In this document: one piece after another, positions 35,031-43,002 of the stretch
Layout of the letters: every line of letters starts with the position of its first letter
Position numbering within the stretch: the first letter of the stretch is position 1
From: JAFDZV01 sp966128725
Lineage (GTDB): Bacteria; Bacteroidota; Ignavibacteria; OLB7
Direction of reading: 5' to 3'
Assembly (NCBI GenBank): GCA_966128725.1
Contig: CBHYLN010000011.1
Location: forward strand, 1-57,871
DNA length: 57,871 nt
The notes under the pieces: model-generated
Seen by the model: the letters and a program-made list of their open reading frames with translations, nothing else
Told to the model about the DNA's origin: nothing
The model's database searches: none
Made by a program: the position numbers and the translations under genes

Positions 35031-35903
35031 ATGAACCCAGTGCAAACGGAGATCTGGACCATTCTACGGCTTATTCAGTGGGGTACCGACTTCTTCAAGA
35101 AGAAGGGGGTTGATTCCCCGCGCCTGACGATGGAGCTGTTGCTGGCCCATGTTCTGCGTCTCCGGCGTTTTGATCTGTACATGCAGTTCGACAGGCCTTT
35201 GAGCGAGGCCGAGTTGACAGGGCTGAGGGCGCTGGTAAAACGGCGTGCGGCCCGCGAGCCGCTTCAGTACATCCTGGGCGAGTCACATTTCTACCGGCGT
35301 GTGTTTCAGGTAACACCGGCCGTGCTGATTCCGCGCCCGGAAACCGAGATCCTTGTTCAGGAGGCGCTGCGCCGCTCGCATCCGCTGCGATGCCTGGATG
35401 TTGGCACGGGGTCCGGCGTTATCGGCATCACGTTCGCGCTGGAGCGGCCGGATACCGAGGTGGTGGCGATCGACAGCTCGGCCGAGGCGTTGGAGATCGC
35501 ACGCCGCAACGCCGAAAACCTGGGCGCGCGCAACATCACCTTCGCCTGTGTTGATGCCTTCGATGACGACGCGATCCGTGCCCTTGGTTCGTTCGACCTG
35601 CTGATTAGCAACCCACCCTATATCGCCGAATCCGAAATTGCCACGCTTGAGCCCGAGGTGCGCGAACATGAACCACATATAGCCCTTACCGACGGCCACG
35701 ATGGCTACGGTTTCTATCGGCGTTTCGCCGAGCTGGCTCCGAGGTTGCTTCGTGACGGCGCCGACGTCTTTCTGGAAATCGGCTTTGGCCAGGCGGATCG
35801 CGTGGCAGCGATATTCCGAACCGCGGGGTTCGATGTGGATGTCCTGACCGATCTGGACAAGATCCCGCGCATCGTGTGGGCACATGGCGCCAGGCGGGGT
35901 TAA
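35031..35903 (+). CDS. prmC: Release factor glutamine methyltransferase
   Basis: Methylates the GGQ glutamine of RF1 and RF2. The 290-residue protein has the N-terminal helical domain, then REPLQYILGESHFYRR, PRPETEILV, the SAM motif LDVGTGSGVIGI and the catalytic NPPYI motif. ATG at 35031 follows a short leader. It leads a compact operon with dtd and the peptidase gene. Confidence 0.96.
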   Translation: MNPVQTEIWTILRLIQWGTDFFKKKGVDSPRLTMELLLAHVLRLRRFDLYMQFDRPLSEAELTGLRALVKRRAAREPLQYILGESHFYRRVFQVTPAVLIPRPETEILVQEALRRSHPLRCLDVGTGSGVIGITFALERPDTEVVAIDSSAEALEIARRNAENLGARNITFACVDAFDDDAIRALGSFDLLISNPPYIAESEIATLEPEVREHEPHIALTDGHDGYGFYRRFAELAPRLLRDGADVFLEIGFGQADRVAAIFRTAGFDVDVLTDLDKIPRIVWAHGARRG

Positions 35904-35918
35904 TCAACAACACGGAAC

Positions 35919-36368
35919 ATGAAGGCTGTTGTTCAACGCGCTCGCGAAGCTTCGGTGCGGGTTGATGGCGAAATCGTTGGCGCCATCGATCGGGGCATGG
36001 TTCTGCTGCTGGGTGTTGCGCGGGGCGATGATGAGCGCCATGCGGCGATGCTGGCACGGAAGGTTGCGGCGCTGCGGCTGTTCGACGACCCCGACGGTGT
36101 GCCGAACCTGTCGCTGGTTGATACCGGCTTCGGCGCCCTTGTGATCAGCCAGTTCACGCTGTTGGGGGATACACGCAAGGGTAACCGGCCCAGCTACATC
36201 GATGCGGCGCCGCCGGAGCTTGCCGAGCGTCTGTATCTGTACTTCGTGGAACAACTCGGTGTGGCGATCGGACCGGAGCGTGTTGCCACCGGCCGTTTTC
36301 GGGCGATGATGGATGTTGCGTTTGTCAACGAGGGTCCGTTCACGTTGCTGCTGGAGTCAAAAGTGTGA
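35919..36368 (+). CDS. dtd: D-aminoacyl-tRNA deacylase
   Basis: Removes D-amino acids and mischarged glycine from tRNA. The 149-residue protein has ISQFTL (catalytic Thr region) and NEGPFT, the cross-subunit Gly-cisPro motif, in a slightly altered form (usually NxGPVT). It begins 16 bases after prmC, and its stop overlaps the next gene's GTG by four bases. Confidence 0.95.
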   Translation: MKAVVQRAREASVRVDGEIVGAIDRGMVLLLGVARGDDERHAAMLARKVAALRLFDDPDGVPNLSLVDTGFGALVISQFTLLGDTRKGNRPSYIDAAPPELAERLYLYFVEQLGVAIGPERVATGRFRAMMDVAFVNEGPFTLLLESKV

Positions 36369-37069
36369 CGCGCCGCATCAGGCTGTTCATATCGCTGGCG
36401 ATCGTAGTTGCCTGCACGGCGGCTTCGGCGCGTGCGGCCGGCTGGGCGCGCTACCAATCCTCCCATGTGATACTGTACGCGCCGTCCGGCCGTGATGTAT
36501 CGCGCCTGCTGAGCGAACTGGAATCCGCCTATCGCGACGTTCGCTTGTTCGGCATTGCGCTGCCGGGCATGGTGGAGGCCCGCACCTATGCCACCACCGC
36601 GGACTTCGTTGCCGGCTCCGGCGGCCGGGCCTTCAACCTGGCCGTTGCCAGGGGTGTGCGGATACATCTGCAACCGGGCGATGTGCTGCTGCGGCGCGGC
36701 GAGATGGCCAACACACTGCGCCACGAGCTTACCCACGTGGGGCTTGAGGGCGCGGCCCGCAATGGGTTGCCGCGGTGGATGAACGAGGGGCTGGCGATGA
36801 TGGTGGCCGGCGAACAGCGCCCGGAAACGATACGGTTTCGGCGCCTGGAAGCGCTCGAGGACACGCTGTCGCGCTCGGCCTCGTATTCCAGGCTCCGCTC
36901 GGCATATGGCACCTCGCAGCGTCTGGTGCGAAGTCTTTCGGACATGATCGGGCGACCGAAGGTGCTGGCGCTTGTCCGCAGCGTTGCGTCCGGCGGCAAT
37001 TTCGAGAAGGGATTTCGTGCGGTGGCGGGGCTTGCACCCGCCGAATGGGCTGCCGGCAGGCTACGTTGA
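36365..37069 (+). CDS. Secreted zinc metallopeptidase, MA clan
   Basis: A 234-residue protein with a signal peptide (TRRIRLFISLAIVV, cleavage near ARA-A). HELTH holds the zinc-binding HExxH, followed by WMNEGLAMM with the third ligand region (Glu), as in gluzincins of the peptidase MA family. It starts at GTG 36365, overlapping dtd by four bases. It would act in the periplasm. The substrate is unknown. Confidence 0.85.
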   Translation: MTRRIRLFISLAIVVACTAASARAAGWARYQSSHVILYAPSGRDVSRLLSELESAYRDVRLFGIALPGMVEARTYATTADFVAGSGGRAFNLAVARGVRIHLQPGDVLLRRGEMANTLRHELTHVGLEGAARNGLPRWMNEGLAMMVAGEQRPETIRFRRLEALEDTLSRSASYSRLRSAYGTSQRLVRSLSDMIGRPKVLALVRSVASGGNFEKGFRAVAGLAPAEWAAGRLR

Positions 37070-37239
37070 GGCGCAATCCGCGCCCCGCGGTATTGCATTC
37101 TGCAACGGCCGAGTGTGGCGATTTGTTTTCTTGCAAGACCCCCAGCCGGGGGATATCTTCAAACCCTTCCAAAATCAGCCTTTTCACGTTTGGTACGGTT
37201 TTCTCTATATCTCTACACGGAAACGGAGGCGCGATCAAC

Positions 37240-37596
37240 ATGGCATCGAAGGTGAAACAATCGACAGTTGGGGAAGTGACGCTCGTTGAGCCGCGCGGCG
37301 AGTTCGTTGGCGGCAATGAGACCGAGGAGTTGCGCGAGGTGCTTACCACCAACAGCGGCAACGGCGTAACCAAGCTGTTGATCGATCTGGCAGGGGTCAG
37401 CTATCTCAACTCGACAGCGCTTGGCGTGCTGATCGCGGCGCATACCAACTTCGCCAAGCGTGAGGCTTCAATCGCCCTGTGCAATGTTTCGGAGAACATT
37501 CGCAACGTCTTTGTGATCACCAAGCTCACGCTGGTGTTCACGATCTTCCATACGTGCGAGGAAGGGCTTGCCGCGCTGGCGCAGGGCCACGAGTAA
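37240..37596 (+). CDS. STAS-domain protein (anti-sigma-factor antagonist-like)
   Basis: A 118-residue SpoIIAA-like protein. The conserved strand-helix is VTLVEPRGEFVG and LLIDLAGVSYLNSTALGVLIAAH. The Ser in YLNSTALG corresponds to the phosphorylated position. The ATG at 37240 has GGAGG about 10 bases upstream. An upstream in-frame extension (from 36775) is antisense noise. No cognate kinase or sigma factor is nearby. Confidence 0.92.
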   Translation: MASKVKQSTVGEVTLVEPRGEFVGGNETEELREVLTTNSGNGVTKLLIDLAGVSYLNSTALGVLIAAHTNFAKREASIALCNVSENIRNVFVITKLTLVFTIFHTCEEGLAALAQGHE

Positions 37597-37719
37597 CCGC
37601 GCCGCGCCTGGTGGGTATTTCATCCGGCGCATGCCAACCCCGGAGCTTGTGAGCGCCGGTTCAGGAAAAACAGACAGACAATACAACTCATCCATATCCA
37701 AACTCACTAGGGGAGTTCC

Positions 37720-38502
37720 ATGAAAAGCAAGTATTTCGTCATCGCCGTGGTCATCGGCTGCCTGGTGATCGGGTTCGCGATCTTCTACACAGTCTTTGGT
37801 GACGCCAGCCACTTTGTTGACGCGGCAAAGAAGGAACCGAAGCCGGGCGATCTTCTGGGCACGGTCTACACCGGCGGTCCGCTGGTTGCCATCCTGCTTG
37901 GCCTTACCCTGATGGTGATCACGTTCATCGTGGAGCGCATCTTCTCGCTGACCAAGGCGCAGGGTCGTGGCAACATGCCCCGGTTCGTGAAGATGGTGCA
38001 GCAGCATCTTACCTCGGGCAACGTCGCGGCCGCGATCGACGAGTGCAACAAGCAGCGTGGTTCGGCCGCCAGCATCCTTCGTTCCGGTCTGGAGCGCTAC
38101 ACGCAGGTGAAGGATGATCCGGCTTTCGACGCCGAGAAGAAGCTTTCGGAAGTAAAGCGCGCGGTTGACGAGTCCACCGGCCTGGAGACTCCGCTGCTCG
38201 AGAAGAACCTGGTCGCGCTGTCGACGATCGCCTCGATCTCCACGATGATCGGCCTTCTTGGTACAACGATCGGCATGATCCGCGCCTTCCAGGCGCTTGC
38301 AACCTCCGGCCAGGCGGCATCGGCCGTTCAGCTTTCGATCGGTATCTCCGAGGCGCTTATCAACACGGCCGGCGGTCTTACCGCAGCCATCCTCTCGATC
38401 GTGGCGTACAACTACTTCACCAATCGTGTCGACAACTTTGTCTACATGATCGAGGAAGCAACGTTGTCGATGATGGAGATCCTCACGACGCGCACGAAGT
38501 GA
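37720..38502 (+). CDS. exbB: MotA/TolQ/ExbB proton channel protein
   Basis: A 260-residue inner-membrane protein that forms the pentameric channel energising TonB. Hydrophobic helices are at residues 5-28, 52-72, 160-185 and 195-225. The typical C-terminal motif is seen: TIASISTMIGLLGTTIGMI, then GISEALINTAGGLTAAI. Start ATG at 37720 with AGGGGAG upstream. It is the first gene of the ExbB/ExbD/TonB series; the stop is followed 27 bases later by the first ExbD ATG. Confidence 0.95.
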   Translation: MKSKYFVIAVVIGCLVIGFAIFYTVFGDASHFVDAAKKEPKPGDLLGTVYTGGPLVAILLGLTLMVITFIVERIFSLTKAQGRGNMPRFVKMVQQHLTSGNVAAAIDECNKQRGSAASILRSGLERYTQVKDDPAFDAEKKLSEVKRAVDESTGLETPLLEKNLVALSTIASISTMIGLLGTTIGMIRAFQALATSGQAASAVQLSIGISEALINTAGGLTAAILSIVAYNYFTNRVDNFVYMIEEATLSMMEILTTRTK

Positions 38503-38529
38503 TTCCAACGCGTCGGCTTTCAGCTCGAC

Positions 38530-39009
38530 ATGACGCCCCTGGTGGACGTCGCGTTCCTGCTCCTGACCTTCTTCATGTTCACAGCGAAGTTCAAGTCGGA
38601 TGCGGAAAACGAGCAGAAGTTCGACATCAAGCGTCCGGTTGCTTCGGCCGATACATCGAAGCTTCCGGAGATCGGTACCGCGCTGGTGAAGATCGCGTTG
38701 GATGAGAAAACCGGTGACACGGTGATGTTCTATACCGTCAGCAGCGAACGTGATCGTTCGGTGGTGTACAGCCAGGTGCCTGGTCTCTCGGCCGATGACG
38801 CGGCCAAGAAAGCACAGGTGCAGGTGCAGGACACGACGGTGCTCGGCAACCTGGTGCTTGCCACGCGTAAGGCGGATAACAAGACCAAGTTCGCGATCGA
38901 CGCCGACAAGCGCGTCAACTTCGGTCGCATCGAGCAGGTGATGAACACCTTCCGTGCACAGGGAGCTACGATCTTCAACTTCGTGACCGTCAACCAAGGC
39001 GGGAAGTAG
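38530..39009 (+). CDS. exbD: ExbD-like protein, N-terminally incomplete
   Basis: Residues 1-159 from ATG 38530 begin in the middle of the transmembrane entrance: MTPLVDVAFLLLTFFMF, retaining the essential Asp (residue 6). The usual cytosolic basic tail is lacking. In frame upstream, 9 codons (FQRVGFQLD) match the tail of the second ExbD and then meet a stop that coincides with the exbB stop, with no start codon among them and no ribosome-binding site. The DNA at 38524-38580 is nearly identical to that at 39172-39228. The N-terminus is therefore shortened in vivo or lost by deletion or assembly collapse. Confidence 0.8.
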   Translation: MTPLVDVAFLLLTFFMFTAKFKSDAENEQKFDIKRPVASADTSKLPEIGTALVKIALDEKTGDTVMFYTVSSERDRSVVYSQVPGLSADDAAKKAQVQVQDTTVLGNLVLATRKADNKTKFAIDADKRVNFGRIEQVMNTFRAQGATIFNFVTVNQGGK

Positions 39010-39086
39010 CAACCCGGCCCTCTTCGCCGGCACGGGCTTGGCGAACGTGAGCAGAACTACGATTTCGACTACAGGAGGATATAACG

Positions 39087-39629
39087 ATGGCTGGTGTGGA
39101 CTTAGGTGGCGGAGGTCATAAAAAGAAAAAAGGCGGTGGCGTAAAGAAGCCGAAACGCGTAGGCTTCAAGCTGGACATGACGCCCCTGGTGGACGTCGCG
39201 TTCCTGCTGCTGACCTTCTTCATGTTCGCGACCACGATGGCGCAGCCGCAGATCATGGAGATGGCGGTGCCACCCAATCTGGATACACCCGTTGAGGTGC
39301 AGCAGTCGCGCTTGCTGACTGTGTTTGTCCGCAACGACGGCAAGATCTTCTACAACACGGGCCTTGCCCCGCAATTGCAGAAGGTGACGCTGAAGGAGCT
39401 GAAGGAATTGGCGGTGCAACGCAATGCCGAGAAGGGGAACGATCTGATTACCACGCTGAAGGTGGACCCGCGGGCGCAGTACTCGCAGCTCATCTCGGTG
39501 CTCGACGAGCTGAACCTTGCCGAGGGTGATCTGGCCGACAAATACAAACAGCAGGGCACCAAGCGTGAGCGCCGGTTCGCGATTGTGGAGATGACCGAGG
39601 AAGATAAAACGGAGCTGGCAAAGCAATGA
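39087..39629 (+). CDS. exbD: ExbD-like proton-channel partner
   Basis: A 180-residue complete ExbD. The Lys/Gly-rich cytosolic tail (HKKKKGGGVKKPKRVGF) leads to the single membrane helix LDMTPLVDVAFLLLTFFMF with the essential Asp, then the periplasmic domain. Start ATG at 39087 has AGGAGG nearby. It is a paralog of the preceding gene and overlaps the following tonB by four bases. Confidence 0.95.
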   Translation: MAGVDLGGGGHKKKKGGGVKKPKRVGFKLDMTPLVDVAFLLLTFFMFATTMAQPQIMEMAVPPNLDTPVEVQQSRLLTVFVRNDGKIFYNTGLAPQLQKVTLKELKELAVQRNAEKGNDLITTLKVDPRAQYSQLISVLDELNLAEGDLADKYKQQGTKRERRFAIVEMTEEDKTELAKQ

Positions 39630-40402
39630 GTATCTCAGACGCGCTCCTTTTAGGAGCTACCGAACTGAAGTCGGTGTATAACCGCAACCTGGCCTGGGCG
39701 CTGGGTATCTCGGTCGCGTTTCACCTTGCGTTGATCGGCATCTACATCTTCGGTCTGAACTTCGAGTTGAGCGACAAGAAGAAGAACGCGCCGATCGCGA
39801 AGATCAAGCTGACCAATCTGGCGCCGCCGGCGCAGGAGAATGCTCCGCCGCCGCCGCCGCCGCCGATGGTGCCGCCGCAGTTGCAGACGGGCGGTTCCGG
39901 TGGTGTGGCTGCACGTGCCGGCACGCCTGTTGCCGTGCCCGATGCCTTGATCGCGCCCGACGTGAAGGACTTCGCGACGATGACCGATGTTAACGTCGCG
40001 ACCCCTGAGGGTGGCGACGGAACGGGATTCAGCAAGGAAGGCGATATCGGCCCGATCTCGGTGGATAAGCCCGTGGAGATGAAGGAGAAGGAGAAGCTGC
40101 CGGATCCGGACGAGTTCGTGGCCGTGGAGAAGGAGCCCGTGTGGGACCAGGGCGAACTGCAGCGCCGGATCAAGTATCCGGAGATTGCACGCCGCAATGG
40201 TATCGAAGGCACGGTGATCGTGCGCGCGCTTGTGGACAAGTACGGGCGCGTGGCCGATACCCGAATCGATCGCAGCGACAACAAGGCGCTTGAGGACGCA
40301 GCACGTGATGCCGTAAGCAAGACGCCGTTTACGCCCGCCGAGCAGAACAAGCAGCCGGTTGCGGTGTGGATCCAGATCCCTGTGGTCTTCGCGCTGAACT
40401 GA
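39626..40402 (+). CDS. tonB: Energy transducer TonB
   Basis: A 258-residue TonB. The N-terminal helix (residues 25-45, WALGISVAFHLALIGIYIF) anchors it. A Pro-rich spacer (PPPPPPP at 74-80) follows. The C-terminal domain (about residues 180-258) has KYPEIARRNGIEGTVIVRALVDKYGRV, the TonB_C fold. The ATG at 39626 overlaps the exbD stop. The cytoplasmic start ELKSVYNRNLAWALG recurs in the second TonB. Confidence 0.95.
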   Translation: MSISDALLLGATELKSVYNRNLAWALGISVAFHLALIGIYIFGLNFELSDKKKNAPIAKIKLTNLAPPAQENAPPPPPPPMVPPQLQTGGSGGVAARAGTPVAVPDALIAPDVKDFATMTDVNVATPEGGDGTGFSKEGDIGPISVDKPVEMKEKEKLPDPDEFVAVEKEPVWDQGELQRRIKYPEIARRNGIEGTVIVRALVDKYGRVADTRIDRSDNKALEDAARDAVSKTPFTPAEQNKQPVAVWIQIPVVFALN

Positions 40403-40710
40403 TGCAGATACTTCGCGGTGCCCTTCGCACGCATGGCGTGTGAGGGGCACCCGGAAGTCCGGATGATGATGCCTCGACGCCTGGAGCCAGATGCCCAACC
40501 ACGCGGTGGTTGCGAGCACAACACCATGACAACCTAGCAGTTCCCTGCCTGTGCGACTACAAGCGCACGGTCCGCTTTGTTCCAGCGTGAACAAGGAGGA
40601 GGGGATTGCCGTGTCCAAACCGATTGGTCCGGCGCCACGGGAGCATGCCAACGCCATGTGGCGCATACCGAGCCGGTCGGCATTCCATGCACGAAGGAGG
40701 TAGATGCTCT
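40403..40710. other. 308-base gap between the two tonB genes
   Basis: It contains the 16-bp hairpin at 40417-40451 (listed) and, near its end, an AAGGAGG (40693-40699) that serves the second tonB. The rest shows no gene. In-frame codons upstream of the tonB ATG at 40711 lack similarity. Confidence 0.5.
40417..40451 (+). terminator. 16-bp hairpin with triloop after the first tonB
   Basis: GGTGCCC...CACGC (40417-40432) pairs with 40436-40451 with two mismatches or wobbles around an ATG triloop. There is no T-run. It could attenuate transcription into the second tonB. Confidence 0.6.
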
Positions 40711-41481
40711 ATGACAATTTCGATGACCCCTCGTTACGGCGCGGCCGAACTGAAGGACTCGTACAATCGCAATCTCGGGTTCGCGCTCATGCTCTCGGTG
40801 GGCGCGCACGTGGTGTTCTTCCTGCTGTACACCGTGTTCGCTTCCGGTGGCGGCATTCAACGCGTTCGGCCAAGCGGACATGGCCCCATCACCATTGCCC
40901 CGCCAAATCCGCGCCAGACAGACGGCGGCGGTGGCGGAGCCCCCGCGACTCCGCCGCCCTCGGTAGCCTCGCTGCTTTCGGTTACCGCGGACCAATTGAT
41001 GGCCGATACCAATCGCGATCGGCTGAATCTTCTTCCCAACCCGGGCACGTCGCTTATGCCCAGCGATACCGGGCACGGTGGTACGGGGCTTGGCGGCGGG
41101 CGCGGTCCGGACATCGGCCCGCCCGACAGCGGTTCCGGTCAGCCATTGAACGTTACGAGCACGCGCGAGCGTGTGCGGCCCGATCCGGAAGTATTTGTCC
41201 CTGTTGAACAGGAGCCCACGTTCGACGCCGAGGATCTGGCATCGCGCGTGAAGTATCCTGAGCTGGCCCGCCGCAGCAACGTCGAGGGCACGGTGGTGCT
41301 TCGCGTGCTGGTTGACGAGCAGGGCCGTGCCGTGGAGGCGATTGTAGACCGGTGTGATGCGGCGATTCTGGAGCCCGAGGCGCGCCGTGCCGTGCTTGCA
41401 ACGCCGTTTACGCCGGCATTGCAGAACAAGCAGCCGATTGCCGTGTGGGTGCAGGTGCCGGTGGTGTTCTCGCTGCGGTAG
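40711..41481 (+). CDS. Second TonB-like energy transducer
   Basis: A 256-residue paralog of the upstream TonB, sharing the N-terminal pattern (AAELKDSYNRNLGFALML). A membrane helix lies at about 20-42, then a Gly/Pro-rich spacer with GGGGGAPATPPPS. The TonB_C domain is KYPELARRSNVEGTVVLRVLVDEQGRAV. Start ATG at 40711, after AAGGAGG. It forms an operon-like series with exbB-exbD-exbD-tonB. Confidence 0.93.
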   Translation: MTISMTPRYGAAELKDSYNRNLGFALMLSVGAHVVFFLLYTVFASGGGIQRVRPSGHGPITIAPPNPRQTDGGGGGAPATPPPSVASLLSVTADQLMADTNRDRLNLLPNPGTSLMPSDTGHGGTGLGGGRGPDIGPPDSGSGQPLNVTSTRERVRPDPEVFVPVEQEPTFDAEDLASRVKYPELARRSNVEGTVVLRVLVDEQGRAVEAIVDRCDAAILEPEARRAVLATPFTPALQNKQPIAVWVQVPVVFSLR

Positions 41482-41500
41482 GCCCAGCGTGCCCATGTTT

Positions 41501-41534
41501 CCTCGCCCGGAGAGAGCGTTGTTCCCGGGCGAGG
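41501..41534 (+). terminator. Hairpin after the second tonB
   Basis: CCTCGCCCGG (41501-41510) pairs with CCGGGCGAGG (41525-41534). It lies 19 bases past the stop, with no T-run. Confidence 0.6.
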
Positions 41535-41665
41535 GGGCAGGCGCGGGCGATCGGGCATCGGTTTTGAACGGGAAACGGCAAATCATTGTTTGCTAATGCG
41601 TTCTCGTTGGTCGCGTCTCACTAACTTTACACCTTCGTTCCGAAACGGCAGGAGGCTCGACAACT

Positions 41666-41878
41666 ATGCGCCCAAAGTATGTTCTGGGATACCTGCTTGG
41701 TATCATGATGCTGGTGGTTGGCTCGCTGATCCTTACCGGCGCCTTGCAACTGCGATGGGGCCAGGGTGAGGAGGGCTCGCCGTTGCGTGTCACGTTCGGC
41801 ATCGTGCTGGTGTTATACGGCATCTACCGATTCATGCTTACCGAAATGCAGCGCCGCAGGGAGGGGCGCGCGCAATGA
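41666..41878 (+). CDS. Small two-helix membrane protein
   Basis: A 70-residue protein: helix 1 (about residues 7-28, LGYLLGIMMLVVGSLILTG), a short polar loop, helix 2 (43-58, FGIVLVLYGIYRFML), and a basic tail. It ends in an overlap with the start of the PstS-like gene (4 bases). Such small proteins recur between TonB/ExbD genes and PstS-like genes in Bacteroidota; the role is unknown. Confidence 0.75.
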   Translation: MRPKYVLGYLLGIMMLVVGSLILTGALQLRWGQGEEGSPLRVTFGIVLVLYGIYRFMLTEMQRRREGRAQ

Positions 41879-42843
41879 TGCATTGCAACCGTGCGATTGG
41901 CGCCGTGTTGGGGCTGCTTGTGATGTTTGCAATCGCAAGCCTTGTTGGCGGCTGTGATGGGCCGAATCCGCATGCCAATACCCCGACATCCGGGCGGCTT
42001 GTGGTATTTGTCGATGAAATCTACGCACCGCTTATTACCACGCTTGCCGATACATTCATGCACCGCAGCCCGAATGCGGTTGTGGAGGTGCGGCCCATGC
42101 CGGCGCGCCAGGCGGTGCAGAAGCTGTTCGACGAGTTCGCGCGCGATACCAGCCACTCCGATACAGGTGTAACCTACGCGATGGTGATTGGCCGCGCGAT
42201 GTTACCGGACGAGAAGGACGCCGTCGTAAAGGGAGCGATCGACAGCAAGGAATACCGGCTTGCGTACGACGGGTTGGCCGTGGTGGTGCCGAACGCCTCG
42301 CCATTGAAGAACGGCATGCTGGAAGGGCTGCGCCAGGCGCTGGCGGCGGCCGCGCCGGTTGAGTCGATGATCGACAGCACGGCACCGGCAACGCCGGTAC
42401 GATTTCTTCTGCTGGACCAGAACTCCTCAACGTATGCGTTTGTGCGCGCAACCTTGCGCGGGGACTCGGACGTTGTTGGCCCGGCACGGTATTTCTCCAC
42501 AACCGATTCGTTGCTGGCCGGTGTTGCGGCATCGGAAGGTGTGGGCCTGATGGGCTGGTATCGTGCGCATCAGGACAGCGCACGGTCGCGCACGTTGGCC
42601 ATGGGTTTTGTTGATACGGTGGGGCAGCGCCATCCTTCGGCGATTGTGCATGTGACGTCGCTGGTTACCGATGCATATCCAATCAAGCTCCCGATTGTCG
42701 GCTACACCTTTGCCTCCGGCCGATCGCTTTCGGTGGGATTTCTGGCGTGGCTGGCCAAGAGTCAGGATGCGCAATACTATTTCGCGAATGCCGGCCTTCA
42801 GCCGGAAAACGTAAAGATCCGGCTCGTGATCCCGGAGCGCTGA
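41875..42843 (+). CDS. PstS-like substrate-binding lipoprotein
   Basis: A 322-residue periplasmic-binding-protein-like protein. The lipobox is LVGGC (Cys27). GRLVVFVDEIYAPLITTLADTF matches the start of the PBP-like domain of the PstS/phosphate family. NGMLEGLRQAL and DQNSSTYAFVRATL are in the ligand-cleft region. No ABC permease genes are near. It follows the small membrane protein and precedes the TPR gene, so it may sense or scavenge phosphate for the TonB machine or act structurally. Confidence 0.8.
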   Translation: MMHCNRAIGAVLGLLVMFAIASLVGGCDGPNPHANTPTSGRLVVFVDEIYAPLITTLADTFMHRSPNAVVEVRPMPARQAVQKLFDEFARDTSHSDTGVTYAMVIGRAMLPDEKDAVVKGAIDSKEYRLAYDGLAVVVPNASPLKNGMLEGLRQALAAAAPVESMIDSTAPATPVRFLLLDQNSSTYAFVRATLRGDSDVVGPARYFSTTDSLLAGVAASEGVGLMGWYRAHQDSARSRTLAMGFVDTVGQRHPSAIVHVTSLVTDAYPIKLPIVGYTFASGRSLSVGFLAWLAKSQDAQYYFANAGLQPENVKIRLVIPER

Positions 42844-43002
42844 TGAGCCTGCCTCATTGCGTGTTTTCATGATCGGGCGGCCGATCCATCAATCCGTTCG
42901 GAGACATCGTTGTCATACCTCGCAAATTATCCGGCTTCGGCAAACACTAGCGTTACCGGAATGCCCAGTAAGGGGCTCAGGATTCAATCTAGCGGAACTA
43001 CC

